This document shows, piece by piece, positions 1-9,436 of a stretch of DNA of 64,000 bases. The position numbers and the translations under genes were made by a program. Every line of letters starts with the position of its first letter. Within the stretch, counting starts at the first letter, position 1. The notes beneath the pieces were generated by a model, which was given only the letters and a program-made list of their open reading frames with translations, did no database searches and was not told where the DNA came from. Source of the DNA: Burkholderia paludis (GTDB lineage: Bacteria > Pseudomonadota > Gammaproteobacteria > Burkholderiales > Burkholderiaceae); assembly GCF_000732615.1 (NCBI RefSeq), contig NZ_JPGL01000010.1, positions 184,458 to 248,457 on the forward strand, given 5' to 3'.

Positions 1-1
1 G

Positions 2-1174
2 ATGAAGCGGCCGATCCTCGCGGCGCTGTGCGCGTACTGCACGGCGACGGCCTCGAACGCCGCGCCCGCGCCGGCACCCGTGCCGCCGGGCCAGATCGTC
101 GCGCACAGCCGGGCGGCCACGCGCGTCTATCTCGGCTCGCCGTCGCTGGCCGTGCTGCCGAACGGCGACTACGTCGCGACCTGCGACACGTTCGGCCCCG
201 CCGCCGCGCAAAACCGCGTGTCCGTCTTCACGTCGCACGACAAGGGCGCGACCTGGTCGAAGCTCGACGACGTGCCGGACCAGTACTGGTCGTCGCTGTT
301 CGTGCTGCGCGGCGCGCTGTACCTGATGGGCACCAACCGCTCGATGGGCACGCCGTCGATTCGCCGCTCCGACGACGGCGGCGCGACCTGGACCACGCCG
401 GTCGACGCCGCCACCGGGCTGCTGCCGTATGCGGGCCGCTATATCACCGGGCCGGTGCCGGTTCTCGTCGATCGCGGGCGGGTCTGGCGCGCGTACGAAA
501 GCGTCGAGGACGGCGACCTGCGCGCGCTGGTGATGTCCGCGCCCGCCGATCGCGATCTGCTCGACGCGCGCAACTGGCGTGCGTCCGTCCATCTGCCGTC
601 GGACCGGCGCTGGCTCGACGGCCGCTTCGAGTCGTGGGAGGAAGGCAACGTCGTCGGCAGGCCCGGCGCGGCGCCGGCCGTCATGCTGCGCGTGAACACC
701 GACAACGGCCCGGAGAAGGCCGCGCTGGTCGCGACGGGCGAGGACGGCCGGACGCTGTCGTTCGACCCGGCGCGCGATTTCGTCGACCTGCCCGGCGCCG
801 GCAAGAAATTCACGATCCGCTTCGACCCGCGCTCGAAGCAGTACTGGACGATCACGAACGCGGTGCCGAAGAGCGTCGGGCGGGCGAACCTCGAGCGCGT
901 GCGCAACACGCTGGTGCTGCTGTCCTCGCCCGATCTCAGGCAGTGGACCGCCCGGCGGGTCGTGCTGCAACACGCCGACGTGAAGCGGCACGGTTTCCAG
1001 TACGTCGACTGGCAATTCGACGGCGACGACCTGATCGCGGTGCTCCGCGTGGCGTTCGACGATCCGGAAGGCGGCGCGGCGAGCCAGCACGACTCGAATT
1101 TCATCACGTTCCTGCGCGTGCCGCGCTTCCGCCAGGACGCCGCGCCGAGGGCGCTGACGCAGAGCCTGCAGTAG
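2..1174 (+). CDS. Secreted sialidase-fold (BNR repeat) protein, possible Kdo/keto-sugar glycosidase
   Basis: The 390-residue protein begins with a signal peptide (hydrophobic stretch at about 4-19, Ala-rich cleavage region near 20-25), so the start at the window edge is probably real. Two Asp-boxes are visible, SHDKGATW (residues 78-85) and SDDGGATW (123-130), the hallmark of six-bladed sialidase/BNR propellers. It is therefore expected outside the cytoplasm, binding or cleaving a glycan. It converges on the last gene of a Kdo-containing exopolysaccharide operon. Kdo and sialic acid are both alpha-keto acids and some sialidase-fold enzymes cleave Kdn or Kdo, so a depolymerase acting on the neighbouring polymer is an inference. 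The full sialidase Arg triad was not verified. It could instead be a non-catalytic propeller. Confidence 0.75.
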   Translation: MKRPILAALCAYCTATASNAAPAPAPVPPGQIVAHSRAATRVYLGSPSLAVLPNGDYVATCDTFGPAAAQNRVSVFTSHDKGATWSKLDDVPDQYWSSLFVLRGALYLMGTNRSMGTPSIRRSDDGGATWTTPVDAATGLLPYAGRYITGPVPVLVDRGRVWRAYESVEDGDLRALVMSAPADRDLLDARNWRASVHLPSDRRWLDGRFESWEEGNVVGRPGAAPAVMLRVNTDNGPEKAALVATGEDGRTLSFDPARDFVDLPGAGKKFTIRFDPRSKQYWTITNAVPKSVGRANLERVRNTLVLLSSPDLRQWTARRVVLQHADVKRHGFQYVDWQFDGDDLIAVLRVAFDDPEGGAASQHDSNFITFLRVPRFRQDAAPRALTQSLQ

Positions 1175-1195
1175 CGCGGCCGCCGCCGCGCCTAC
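1171..1195. terminator. Bidirectional hairpin between convergent genes
   Basis: The arms GTAGCGCGGC and GCCGCGCCTAC pair with a single bulge around a CGCC loop. The stem includes the stop codons of both the sialidase-fold gene and the Kdo-pathway isomerase gene, which converge with only 17 bases between them. There is no clear T-run on either side, so intrinsic termination is plausible but not certain. Confidence 0.5.
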
Positions 1196-2127
1196 TTCTT
1201 GAAGACGCCGACGATGTGCGCGCCGTCGGAGACGAGCAGCGCGCCGATGCGCTGCTGCTGCATCAGCAGCAATGCGTCCTCCACCCGCGTGCCGGGCGGC
1301 ACCGTGGACGGCTCGACCGACATCATGTCGGCCGCCGTGCGCCGCAGCACGGCGTCGCCGTGCCGCTCGATCGCGCGGCGCACGTCGCCGTCGGTCACGA
1401 TGCCCCAGCCGGCCTCGCGCTTCACGATCGCGAGGCCCAGCCGCCCGCGCGTCATCGCATCCAGCACGTCGAGCGCCGACGTCTCCTCCGTCACGAACGG
1501 CAGATCCCCGCACGCCATTTCGTCGTCGACCGTGGACAGCAGCCGGCGGCCGAGCGAGCCGCCCGGGTGGAAGCGCGCGAAGTGCTCGGGCTGGAAACCA
1601 CGCGCGCGCATCAGCGTCACGGCCAGCGCATCGCCCATCGCGAGCGTCGCCGTGGTCGACGCGGTCGGCGCCAGTTGCAGCGGACAGGCCTCGCGCTCGA
1701 CGCCGATGTCGAGATGGATCCGCGCGGCGCACGCGAGCGTCGACGACGGATTGCCGGTCAGCGCGATCAGGTCGTTGCCGTTGTTGCGCAGGAACGGAAT
1801 CAGCTTGATCACCTCGTCCGTTTCTCCCGAATTCGAGATCGCGAGAAACGCGTCGTCCGGCGTCACCATGCCGAGATCGCCGTGATAGGCCTCGCCCGGA
1901 TGCATGAAGAAAGCGGGCGTACCCGTGCTCGACAGCGTCGCGGCGATCTTCCGGCCGACGATGCCGGACTTGCCCATGCCGCACACGACGACGCGGCCGC
2001 GCGAGCCGAGGATGGTCTCGACCGCCGCGTCGAAATTCGCGTCGAGACGCGCGGCGACGCCGGCCAATGCCCGCGACTCGATCTCGAAGACCTGCCGGGC
2101 GGATTCAATATGGTTATGTCGCATCAT
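1192..2127 (-). CDS. kdsD: D-arabinose-5-phosphate isomerase (KdsD/KpsF/GutQ family)
   Basis: This enzyme interconverts D-ribulose 5-phosphate and D-arabinose 5-phosphate, the first step towards Kdo. An N-terminal SIS sugar-isomerase domain (residues about 15-165, with the GMGKSG motif and the [11 protein letters not shown] segment) is followed by two CBS domains in the last 120 residues. At 311 residues it is slightly short of the 320-330 usual for the family. The start chosen is the ATGATG at 2127, which begins the recognisable N-terminus and overlaps the end of kdsB by 14 bases; a longer reading frame upstream lacks family similarity. It is the last gene of the operon and completes a dedicated CMP-Kdo set next to polysaccharide genes. 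Confidence 0.9.
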   Translation of the reverse strand: MMRHNHIESARQVFEIESRALAGVAARLDANFDAAVETILGSRGRVVVCGMGKSGIVGRKIAATLSSTGTPAFFMHPGEAYHGDLGMVTPDDAFLAISNSGETDEVIKLIPFLRNNGNDLIALTGNPSSTLACAARIHLDIGVEREACPLQLAPTASTTATLAMGDALAVTLMRARGFQPEHFARFHPGGSLGRRLLSTVDDEMACGDLPFVTEETSALDVLDAMTRGRLGLAIVKREAGWGIVTDGDVRRAIERHGDAVLRRTAADMMSVEPSTVPPGTRVEDALLLMQQQRIGALLVSDGAHIVGVFKK

Positions 2128-2885
2128 GGGTATGTCGTTTGAGGAAGGAGACGACGCGCGCGACGTCGTCGGGCGTATCGACACCGGCCGGCGGCGCATC
2201 GGGCCAGCGCATCACGTCGATCGGCATGCCGAGCCACAGCGCGCGCAACTGCTCCAGTTTTTCAAGCTGCTCCAGCTCGCACTGCGCCGTGCCCGCGAGC
2301 ACCTGCAACGCCTTATTCGAATAACCGTAGAGACCGATGTGCCGCAGGAACCCGCCGCCGTCCACGGCCGCCGGCCGGCCGTCGCGACAGAACGGGATCG
2401 CCGCGCGCGAGAAGTACAGCGCGCGGCCGCGCCGATCGACGACGAGCTTGACGATGCCCGGATCGTCGAGCTGCGCGGCCTCGTCGACCGGGCACGCCGC
2501 CGTCGCGACGCCGAGGTCCGGCTGCGCGGCGCAAAAGGCCGCGAAGGCCTTCAGCAGCGCGCCGGGCACGAGCGGTTCGTCGCCCTGCACGTTGAGCACC
2601 GCGTCGCCGGCGGGCCAGCCGGCCGCGCGCGCGACTTCCGCCGCGCGGTCGGTGCCGGACGCGTGATGCGCGCCGGTCATCGCGAAACGGATGCCGCGCG
2701 CGTCGAGCACCTCCGCGATGCGCGCGTCGTCGATCGCGACGACGATGTCCGCGCCGGGCAGCGCGCCGCTCACGCGCGCATGCACGCGGACGATCATCGG
2801 TTCGCCGCCGAGGTCGACGAGCGGCTTGCCCGGCAGGCGCGTCGAGCCGTATCGGGCCGGAATCACGACATGCACCGGCCGCCCG

Positions 2886-2902
<17 letters not shown>
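2114..2902 (-). CDS. kdsB: CMP-Kdo synthetase (3-deoxy-manno-octulosonate cytidylyltransferase)
   Basis: KdsB activates Kdo with CTP to give CMP-Kdo, the donor for Kdo transferases. The N-terminus [16 protein letters not shown] is the nucleotide-binding signature, and VQGDEP and the [13 protein letters not shown] segment are family motifs. The GTG at 2902 is preferred because it gives a 262-residue protein starting right before the conserved VIPARYGS block. It also lies inside the last codons of kdsC, with 17 bases of overlap. Many Burkholderia carry a housekeeping kdsB elsewhere, so this copy is probably dedicated to the exopolysaccharide. Confidence 0.92.
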
Positions 2903-4360
<1,458 letters not shown>

Positions 4361-5458
4361 TCAGCGCGCCGCCCATGCAGCATAAAGCGGCGCGAGCTCG
4401 CCATACAGGCGTTCCTCGCCGAAACGCCGGCGCGCTTCCCGGCCGGCGCGCCGGCCCAGCTCCCCGCGCAATGCGCGGTCGCCGGCGAGGCGCTCCAGCC
4501 ACGCGAGCGCATCGTCCGCCGTCGCGTAGAGCACGCCGGTCTGCAGATGACGCACGACATCCACGTTGCCGGCGCAGTCGGACACGACGACGGGCCGGCC
4601 GGCCAGCATCGCCTCGATGACCGACACCGGCATGCCTTCCCACGACGACGTCGACAGGTACACGTCCGCCCGTTCGAGCCGGCGCGCCACTTCGTCGCGC
4701 GGCAGCCACCCGGTCACCTCGACGCCGGCATCCGCGAGCTGCGCCTTCAGCGCGTCGTCGCCGTCGCCGATCCAGACGAACCGCATGCCGCGCCCGCGCA
4801 TGCCGTGCGCGATCCGCGCGAACAGCGCGGGATCCTTTTGCGTGCGCACGCCGCCGACGGTCGTCACGCACACGGGGCCGTCCGCCGCCGGCGGCGTGTC
4901 GTCCGAAGCGGCGCGCGGCGCGCCGTCGCCGACCGCGTTCTCGATCACCACCGCCGGCTGGCGCAGCCATGCGCGGATCGCCCGCCCCTCGCTTTCCGAA
5001 CAGGCCACGTAAAGACACTTCCGCGCACACGCGAGCCTCTCCAGCGCGACGAATGCCAGGCGCTTCAACTGCGAGATGTCGCGGCGCATGAACGAAATGC
5101 AGTGCGGGCTGTAGAAGAACGCCGTTCCCGGCAGCGCGAACAGCGTCGACAGGCGCCCGAGGAAGCCCGCGATCGACGAATGCAGATGCACGACGTCCGG
5201 CCCGAGCGCCGTCAGCATCGCGCGCAGCCGGAACACGTTCCGCAACAGGCTCGCCCCCTGCATCTGGACGTGATGCAACGTCACGCGCGCATCGAACATC
5301 GCGGCGAGCCCGGGCGGCGTATCCGGCCGCACCGAGTAGACGACGTGCACGTCATGGCCTTCGCGCGCGAGACGATTGGCGATCAGGCACACCATCGACA
5401 ACGTGCCCGTGGCGCTGGATTCGACGATGTGGACGATCTTCATCGGCGCCGGCCTCAT
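4361..5458 (-). CDS. Glycosyltransferase family 4 (GT-B fold)
   Basis: This is a cytoplasmic glycosyltransferase, probably adding one hexose to the undecaprenyl-linked repeat unit. The N-terminal half starts MKIVHIVESSATGTLS and contains VVHLHSSIAGFLGR, typical of the GT4 acceptor domain. The C-terminal half carries TSSWEGMPVSVIEAMLAGRPVV, the donor-binding EX7E-type motif of GT-B retaining enzymes. The start at 5458 uses an ATGA overlap with the stop of the preceding gene; the ATG at 5443 is an alternative. The protein is 365 residues. The sugar specificity cannot be read from sequence. Confidence 0.85.
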   Translation of the reverse strand: MRPAPMKIVHIVESSATGTLSMVCLIANRLAREGHDVHVVYSVRPDTPPGLAAMFDARVTLHHVQMQGASLLRNVFRLRAMLTALGPDVVHLHSSIAGFLGRLSTLFALPGTAFFYSPHCISFMRRDISQLKRLAFVALERLACARKCLYVACSESEGRAIRAWLRQPAVVIENAVGDGAPRAASDDTPPAADGPVCVTTVGGVRTQKDPALFARIAHGMRGRGMRFVWIGDGDDALKAQLADAGVEVTGWLPRDEVARRLERADVYLSTSSWEGMPVSVIEAMLAGRPVVVSDCAGNVDVVRHLQTGVLYATADDALAWLERLAGDRALRGELGRRAGREARRRFGEERLYGELAPLYAAWAAR

Positions 5459-6396
5459 GAACGACGCGCCGCCGCGCCGATATGGGCCAGCACGCCCGAG
5501 CGCTCGATGACGCGCCCCCATTCGAGCGACTTCATCGCGGCCGGGTCGGTGCGGTGCGCGCGGATCCGCGACAGCGGAAACAGTTCGTCGAAGATCGCCG
5601 CGCCGGTCACGTGGCACTGGATGCCGAGTTCGTGCGCGGTGCGCACGTTAGACGGCGCGTCGTTGCAGACGATCTTCTTGCCGAGCGACGCGTATTCGAG
5701 CAGCTTCGTCGGGGTCTGGAAGCAATGCGGGCGGTGATACGGAAAGAAGCACACCGCGTAGTCGCTGTCGCGCACGATGCGCAGCGCATCCGGCTGCGGC
5801 ACGCGGCCGACGAACCGGATGCCCGGCGTCGCGCCGAACGCCGCCTGGATTTCGGGCTCCGGCTGGCCGACCAGCACGAGCGTGTCGGCCGCGTCGCGCC
5901 GCGCGTCGCGGTAGGCGGCCAGCACCTTGTGAAAACCGCGCTCGCGGCTCATTTCGCCGATGTAGCAGAACCGGCCCGCGGCCGCGTGCACCGGGCCGGC
6001 GGCATTGGCGGCCGGATCGAAGATCCAGTCCGGCACGCCCATCGGCAGCAGCAGCGTCCGCACGTCGTCGCGGAACGCCATCGCGTCGCGCATGCGCGCA
6101 TTCTGGAAGATCCGCAGGTCGGGGCGGACGTTGAGCACGCGCTTCACGCGATCCTTCATCGCGGCGAGCCGGCCGACCGACAGCGAGCGATAGTCGTGAA
6201 TCACGTACCTGGCCGGCGGCAACGCGCGATAGAAGCCCATGATGCACCACAGGATGCATGCATCCCGGTCCGGAAAGCGCGCATAGGCGTCGAGATCGCC
6301 GTCGAACACCTCGTAGCCGTAGGCCCTCAGGCAACGCCCGTAGGCGGCGATCTCGGGATAGTTCGCCTTGCCGGGATGCAGGATGAAGACGCTCAT
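5455..6396 (-). CDS. GT-B glycosyltransferase (GT1/GT4-like)
   Basis: The 313-residue protein starts MSVFILHPGKANYPEIAAYGR and has a short N-terminal domain. The GT-B donor domain contains GEMSRERGFHKVL, LVLVGQPEPEIQAAF and HCFQTPTKLLEYASLGKKIV, where the TPTKLLEYASLGK block is typical of the nucleotide-sugar-binding region. It probably adds a second hexose. Its start overlaps the stop of the acyltransferase gene (ATGA) and its stop overlaps the next glycosyltransferase start, so it is translated as part of the operon. It is shorter than most GT4 enzymes (350-400 residues). Confidence 0.8.
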   Translation of the reverse strand: MSVFILHPGKANYPEIAAYGRCLRAYGYEVFDGDLDAYARFPDRDACILWCIMGFYRALPPARYVIHDYRSLSVGRLAAMKDRVKRVLNVRPDLRIFQNARMRDAMAFRDDVRTLLLPMGVPDWIFDPAANAAGPVHAAAGRFCYIGEMSRERGFHKVLAAYRDARRDAADTLVLVGQPEPEIQAAFGATPGIRFVGRVPQPDALRIVRDSDYAVCFFPYHRPHCFQTPTKLLEYASLGKKIVCNDAPSNVRTAHELGIQCHVTGAAIFDELFPLSRIRAHRTDPAAMKSLEWGRVIERSGVLAHIGAAARRS

Positions 6397-6923
6397 TTCG
6401 GCTCCTTTCCGTTGTCGAGAATGCGCGCGGGGACGCCGACGGCGACGTAGCCGTCGGGCACGTCGCTCAGCACCACGGCCCCGGCGCCGATGCGCGCGCG
6501 ATGACCGACGCTGATCTCGCCGAGCACGACGCTGTGCGCGCCGAACTCCACGTGATCGCCGATCGTCGGCACGCCGCCGATCGTGCCGTCCTTGCGGATG
6601 GTGTTGCCAATGGTCACGCCGTGCCGCAGCGTGCAGTAGTCGCCGATCACCGTGTACCCGTTGATCACGAGGCCGGTGCCGTGATAAAGCGCGAGCCCCT
6701 TGCCGATCTTCGTCTTCACCGGGATCTCGATGCCCATCAGCCAGTCGCACAGCACGATGTACAGCACGATGAGCGGCGCGCCGGCCACCAGCGTGAACGC
6801 GCTCCGGCAGGCGAGGTAATGCACGATCCGGTAGAAGATCACGACGCAGCGCGTCTTGAAGAACGCGTTGCAGCGGCAGTCCTCGGCGATCGCCTCGACG
6901 GTGTTGCGCAAGGTGACGGCCAT
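6393..6923 (-). CDS. Left-handed beta-helix O-acetyltransferase (CysE-like)
   Basis: This 176-residue hexapeptide-repeat acyltransferase has a hydrophobic segment at about 40-62, then repeats such as LVINGYTVIGDYCTLRHGVTIGNTI and VEFGAHSVVLGEISVGHRARIGAGAVV. The fold matches serine O-acetyltransferase. The catalytic His is probably within CTLRHGVTIG. In a polysaccharide operon it is more likely to O-acetylate a sugar of the repeat unit than to make cysteine precursor. It starts one base after the stop of the upstream KpsS-like gene and overlaps the following glycosyltransferase by four bases. Confidence 0.82.
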   Translation of the reverse strand: MAVTLRNTVEAIAEDCRCNAFFKTRCVVIFYRIVHYLACRSAFTLVAGAPLIVLYIVLCDWLMGIEIPVKTKIGKGLALYHGTGLVINGYTVIGDYCTLRHGVTIGNTIRKDGTIGGVPTIGDHVEFGAHSVVLGEISVGHRARIGAGAVVLSDVPDGYVAVGVPARILDNGKEPK

Positions 6924-6924
6924 G

Positions 6925-8124
6925 TCAGTTCGCCTCCGCGAATACGCGCCGGGCCGCGTCGGCCGGAATGCGCGCGGTGCCGAAGTAGTCGATGCCGTCG
7001 ATCAGGAACGAGTGGATGTACTTCAGCAGGCGGTCGCGGTCGAACTCCTTGTAGAAGCACCGCCCGAGCGACACCACGCGCTTGCCGTACAGCATCGCCT
7101 CCAGCCCGACCGTCGAATTGATCGTGACGACCGCGTACGCATGCCTGAGCAGGTCCGTGGTCGGCGACGTGACGATCTCGAAGTGATAGGTCTCCTGCAG
7201 GCGCAGGATCGCGTCGATCTCGGCCGCATCGGTCTCGGCCGGATGCAGCTTCACGAACAGGTCGGCGCTCTCGTTCGCCGCGAACTCGAACGCCTGGCGG
7301 ATCGCGTCGAGATTGCCGACGTCCGAATGCAGCCTGATCTGCGTGTCGCCGGACACCTGGAGCGGCAGGAACACGTAGCGGCAGCTCGACAGCGTCTCGG
7401 TCGGCAGGTGCACCGCCTGGCGCGGCGCCGGCATCCCGTTGCGCGCGCGCACGCTGGCGAGGCGCTTGCGGGCGACCCCGCGGCTCGCCACCTTCAGCAC
7501 GTAGTTGGCCGTGGACATCGCCTTGCGCGCCAGCGACGTCCGCGCCTGCGGCAGCGGCATCCGCTTGTCGTGCTCGTAGCGCGACAGCCACCGGGCATGC
7601 GTCTCCTCGTCCGGCAGCGGCAGGCGATCGATGACGTCGGGGTTCCGGCTGATGGTCGACAGCGCATTGACGCCCAGCGAATCGGCGAACAGCTTGCCCG
7701 GCAGATTCGAGATCTCGATGAACCGGGTCGCCACGTCGTGCACCGTGCACGCCTGCCTGACCGCGCGGCACACGAGCTGCTGCCCGTTCCACATCACGCA
7801 CAGGTCGACCCGCCGGCTGCGCAGCTGCTCCGACGCGATCCGGAAGATCGCCGCCGACTCGCGCCGCGCGCGCGCCTCCGTCATCTGGCCGTTCAACACC
7901 TCGATCGACAACCGGTACGGCGTCCGGTCGGCGGCCTGCGCGTCCGGCTCGTCGGCCGGCAGGAAGCGGTTCAGGTACACCGACCGGTAGCCGCGCCGCA
8001 GCAGGCCGAGATGCGCGACGGGTTCGCTCGTCAGGAACACGAACTCGTACTCGTGCCGGACCTCGTTCACCAGGCGGGTGACGAAGGCGTACCGCTGGAG
8101 GGAATCGATGACTATCAGGATCAT
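6925..8124 (-). CDS. KpsS/KpsC-like capsule polysaccharide synthesis protein, candidate Kdo transferase
   Basis: The 399-residue protein carries the Capsule_synth signature in its C-terminal half: LFVKLHPAETDAAEID followed by INSTVGLEAMLYGKRVVSLG. Such sequences are found in KpsS and KpsC, the beta-Kdo transferases of group 2 capsules. Beside a full CMP-Kdo pathway, a role in adding Kdo to the repeat unit is the best inference. The start at 8124 (MILIVIDS) is chosen because the 14 upstream residues have no family character. A 28-base gap separates it from the flippase gene. It could instead transfer another sugar. Confidence 0.75.
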   Translation of the reverse strand: MILIVIDSLQRYAFVTRLVNEVRHEYEFVFLTSEPVAHLGLLRRGYRSVYLNRFLPADEPDAQAADRTPYRLSIEVLNGQMTEARARRESAAIFRIASEQLRSRRVDLCVMWNGQQLVCRAVRQACTVHDVATRFIEISNLPGKLFADSLGVNALSTISRNPDVIDRLPLPDEETHARWLSRYEHDKRMPLPQARTSLARKAMSTANYVLKVASRGVARKRLASVRARNGMPAPRQAVHLPTETLSSCRYVFLPLQVSGDTQIRLHSDVGNLDAIRQAFEFAANESADLFVKLHPAETDAAEIDAILRLQETYHFEIVTSPTTDLLRHAYAVVTINSTVGLEAMLYGKRVVSLGRCFYKEFDRDRLLKYIHSFLIDGIDYFGTARIPADAARRVFAEAN

Positions 8125-8152
8125 GGTGTGCTCGTTCGTCGTGGCGGCGCCG

Positions 8153-9385
8153 TCATGCGGGCGCACGGGATCGGTTCAGGTTCGCGTCGAGTACCCGGTA
8201 CGTCAGCGCGATGCCGGCCGCCATCAGCGCCGCGCCCGTCACCGAAAACAGCTGCACGCTGGCGGCGGCCGACAGGTCCGTCAGTCTCGCCACGCCCAGC
8301 GCGCCGACGAGACTGGTGCCGCACGCCAGCTGGAACAGGAAATCGGTGCGCTGCGCGCGCGTGGCGAGGAAGATCTGCGACAGCGGCACGTAGATCAATT
8401 GAAGCCCGAAGAGCGGCATCAGGCTGCGATAGAAGCCGACCGAACCCCGCCAGCTGTCGCCGAAGAACAGGTCGACCAGCGGCCCGAACAGCAGCAGCCC
8501 GCCCGCCATGTAGACGGCCGCGAGCACCGTGAGCGCACGCGCGTAGGTGCGATACACCCGAGGCACCGTCGCGGCGGCGTCCGGCCGCGCCATCGCGCCG
8601 ATCGCGTCGCGCCGGAACACGCCGCCGACGCTCTGCGCGATCAGCGAGACCGGAAAGAACCCGAGCCGGTAGGCGGCGGCGAAGTAGCCGGCGCTCTGCG
8701 CGTCGAACCAGTGCGGTATCGCGATCGACAGCGCATACGTCAGCACCGATGCGCACAGCGTCGACGGCAGGATGTACAGCGCGAAACGGCGGTTGCGGGC
8801 AAAGAAACCGCGCGACAGCCGGAACGAATGGCCGGCCCGGTAGCCGGTCAGCAGGATCGCGGCGGCGATCGCGAGAGAGACCGCCGCGCTCACCCACGCG
8901 TACAGGTCGAATACGTCGCCGCCTGCACATGCGCGGCACGCCGGCGCCAGCACGAGGCCGGCGAGAAACGCGCCGTTGACGACCACGCGCGACACCGCGA
9001 TCCATCCGTACCGCCGCAGGCTGTTCAGGTACGACGCCGCGGCCAGCTGCACGAACGACGCCAGCGCATAGACCGCGACGACCAGCAGGTCGGCGCGGCC
9101 GGCGATGCCGATCGCCGTCGCCGCCACGGCCACGACGGCCAGGCCCAGCGCCGTCACGTTGACGAACGCATTGAACGACTCGCGCGGATCGTCGTCGACG
9201 CACGCAAGCTCGTAGCGGAACGCCAGCAGCGTGCCGGCGAAGGTCGCCAGCGCGAGCAGGTAGTTGAAGTGGCCGAGCGACGCCGGGCCGAACCGTCGCC
9301 CGATCACGAAGATGCAGGCGAACAGCGCGATCTGCCCGACCACGACGCCGGCCAGCGAAACGATCGAATCCCGTGGATTGATCAT
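8153..9385 (-). CDS. wzx: Wzx-type oligosaccharide flippase
   Basis: This 410-residue protein has about 12 hydrophobic helices and the N-terminal RFGPASLGHFNYLLALATF motif of the polysaccharide-export branch of MOP flippases. It should move the undecaprenyl-diphosphate-linked repeat unit to the periplasmic face. Short charged loops and the C-terminal helix pair fit Wzx rather than a Wzy polymerase, which usually has a large periplasmic loop. It lies between the co-polymerase Wzc and the glycosyltransferases, a common position. Confidence 0.8.
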   Translation of the reverse strand: MINPRDSIVSLAGVVVGQIALFACIFVIGRRFGPASLGHFNYLLALATFAGTLLAFRYELACVDDDPRESFNAFVNVTALGLAVVAVAATAIGIAGRADLLVVAVYALASFVQLAAASYLNSLRRYGWIAVSRVVVNGAFLAGLVLAPACRACAGGDVFDLYAWVSAAVSLAIAAAILLTGYRAGHSFRLSRGFFARNRRFALYILPSTLCASVLTYALSIAIPHWFDAQSAGYFAAAYRLGFFPVSLIAQSVGGVFRRDAIGAMARPDAAATVPRVYRTYARALTVLAAVYMAGGLLLFGPLVDLFFGDSWRGSVGFYRSLMPLFGLQLIYVPLSQIFLATRAQRTDFLFQLACGTSLVGALGVARLTDLSAAASVQLFSVTGAALMAAGIALTYRVLDANLNRSRAPA

Positions 9386-9436
9386 CGCCCGCCCCCGCTG
9401 CGCCCGTGCGGCGCGCCGTCGACGATCGTGCGCGCG

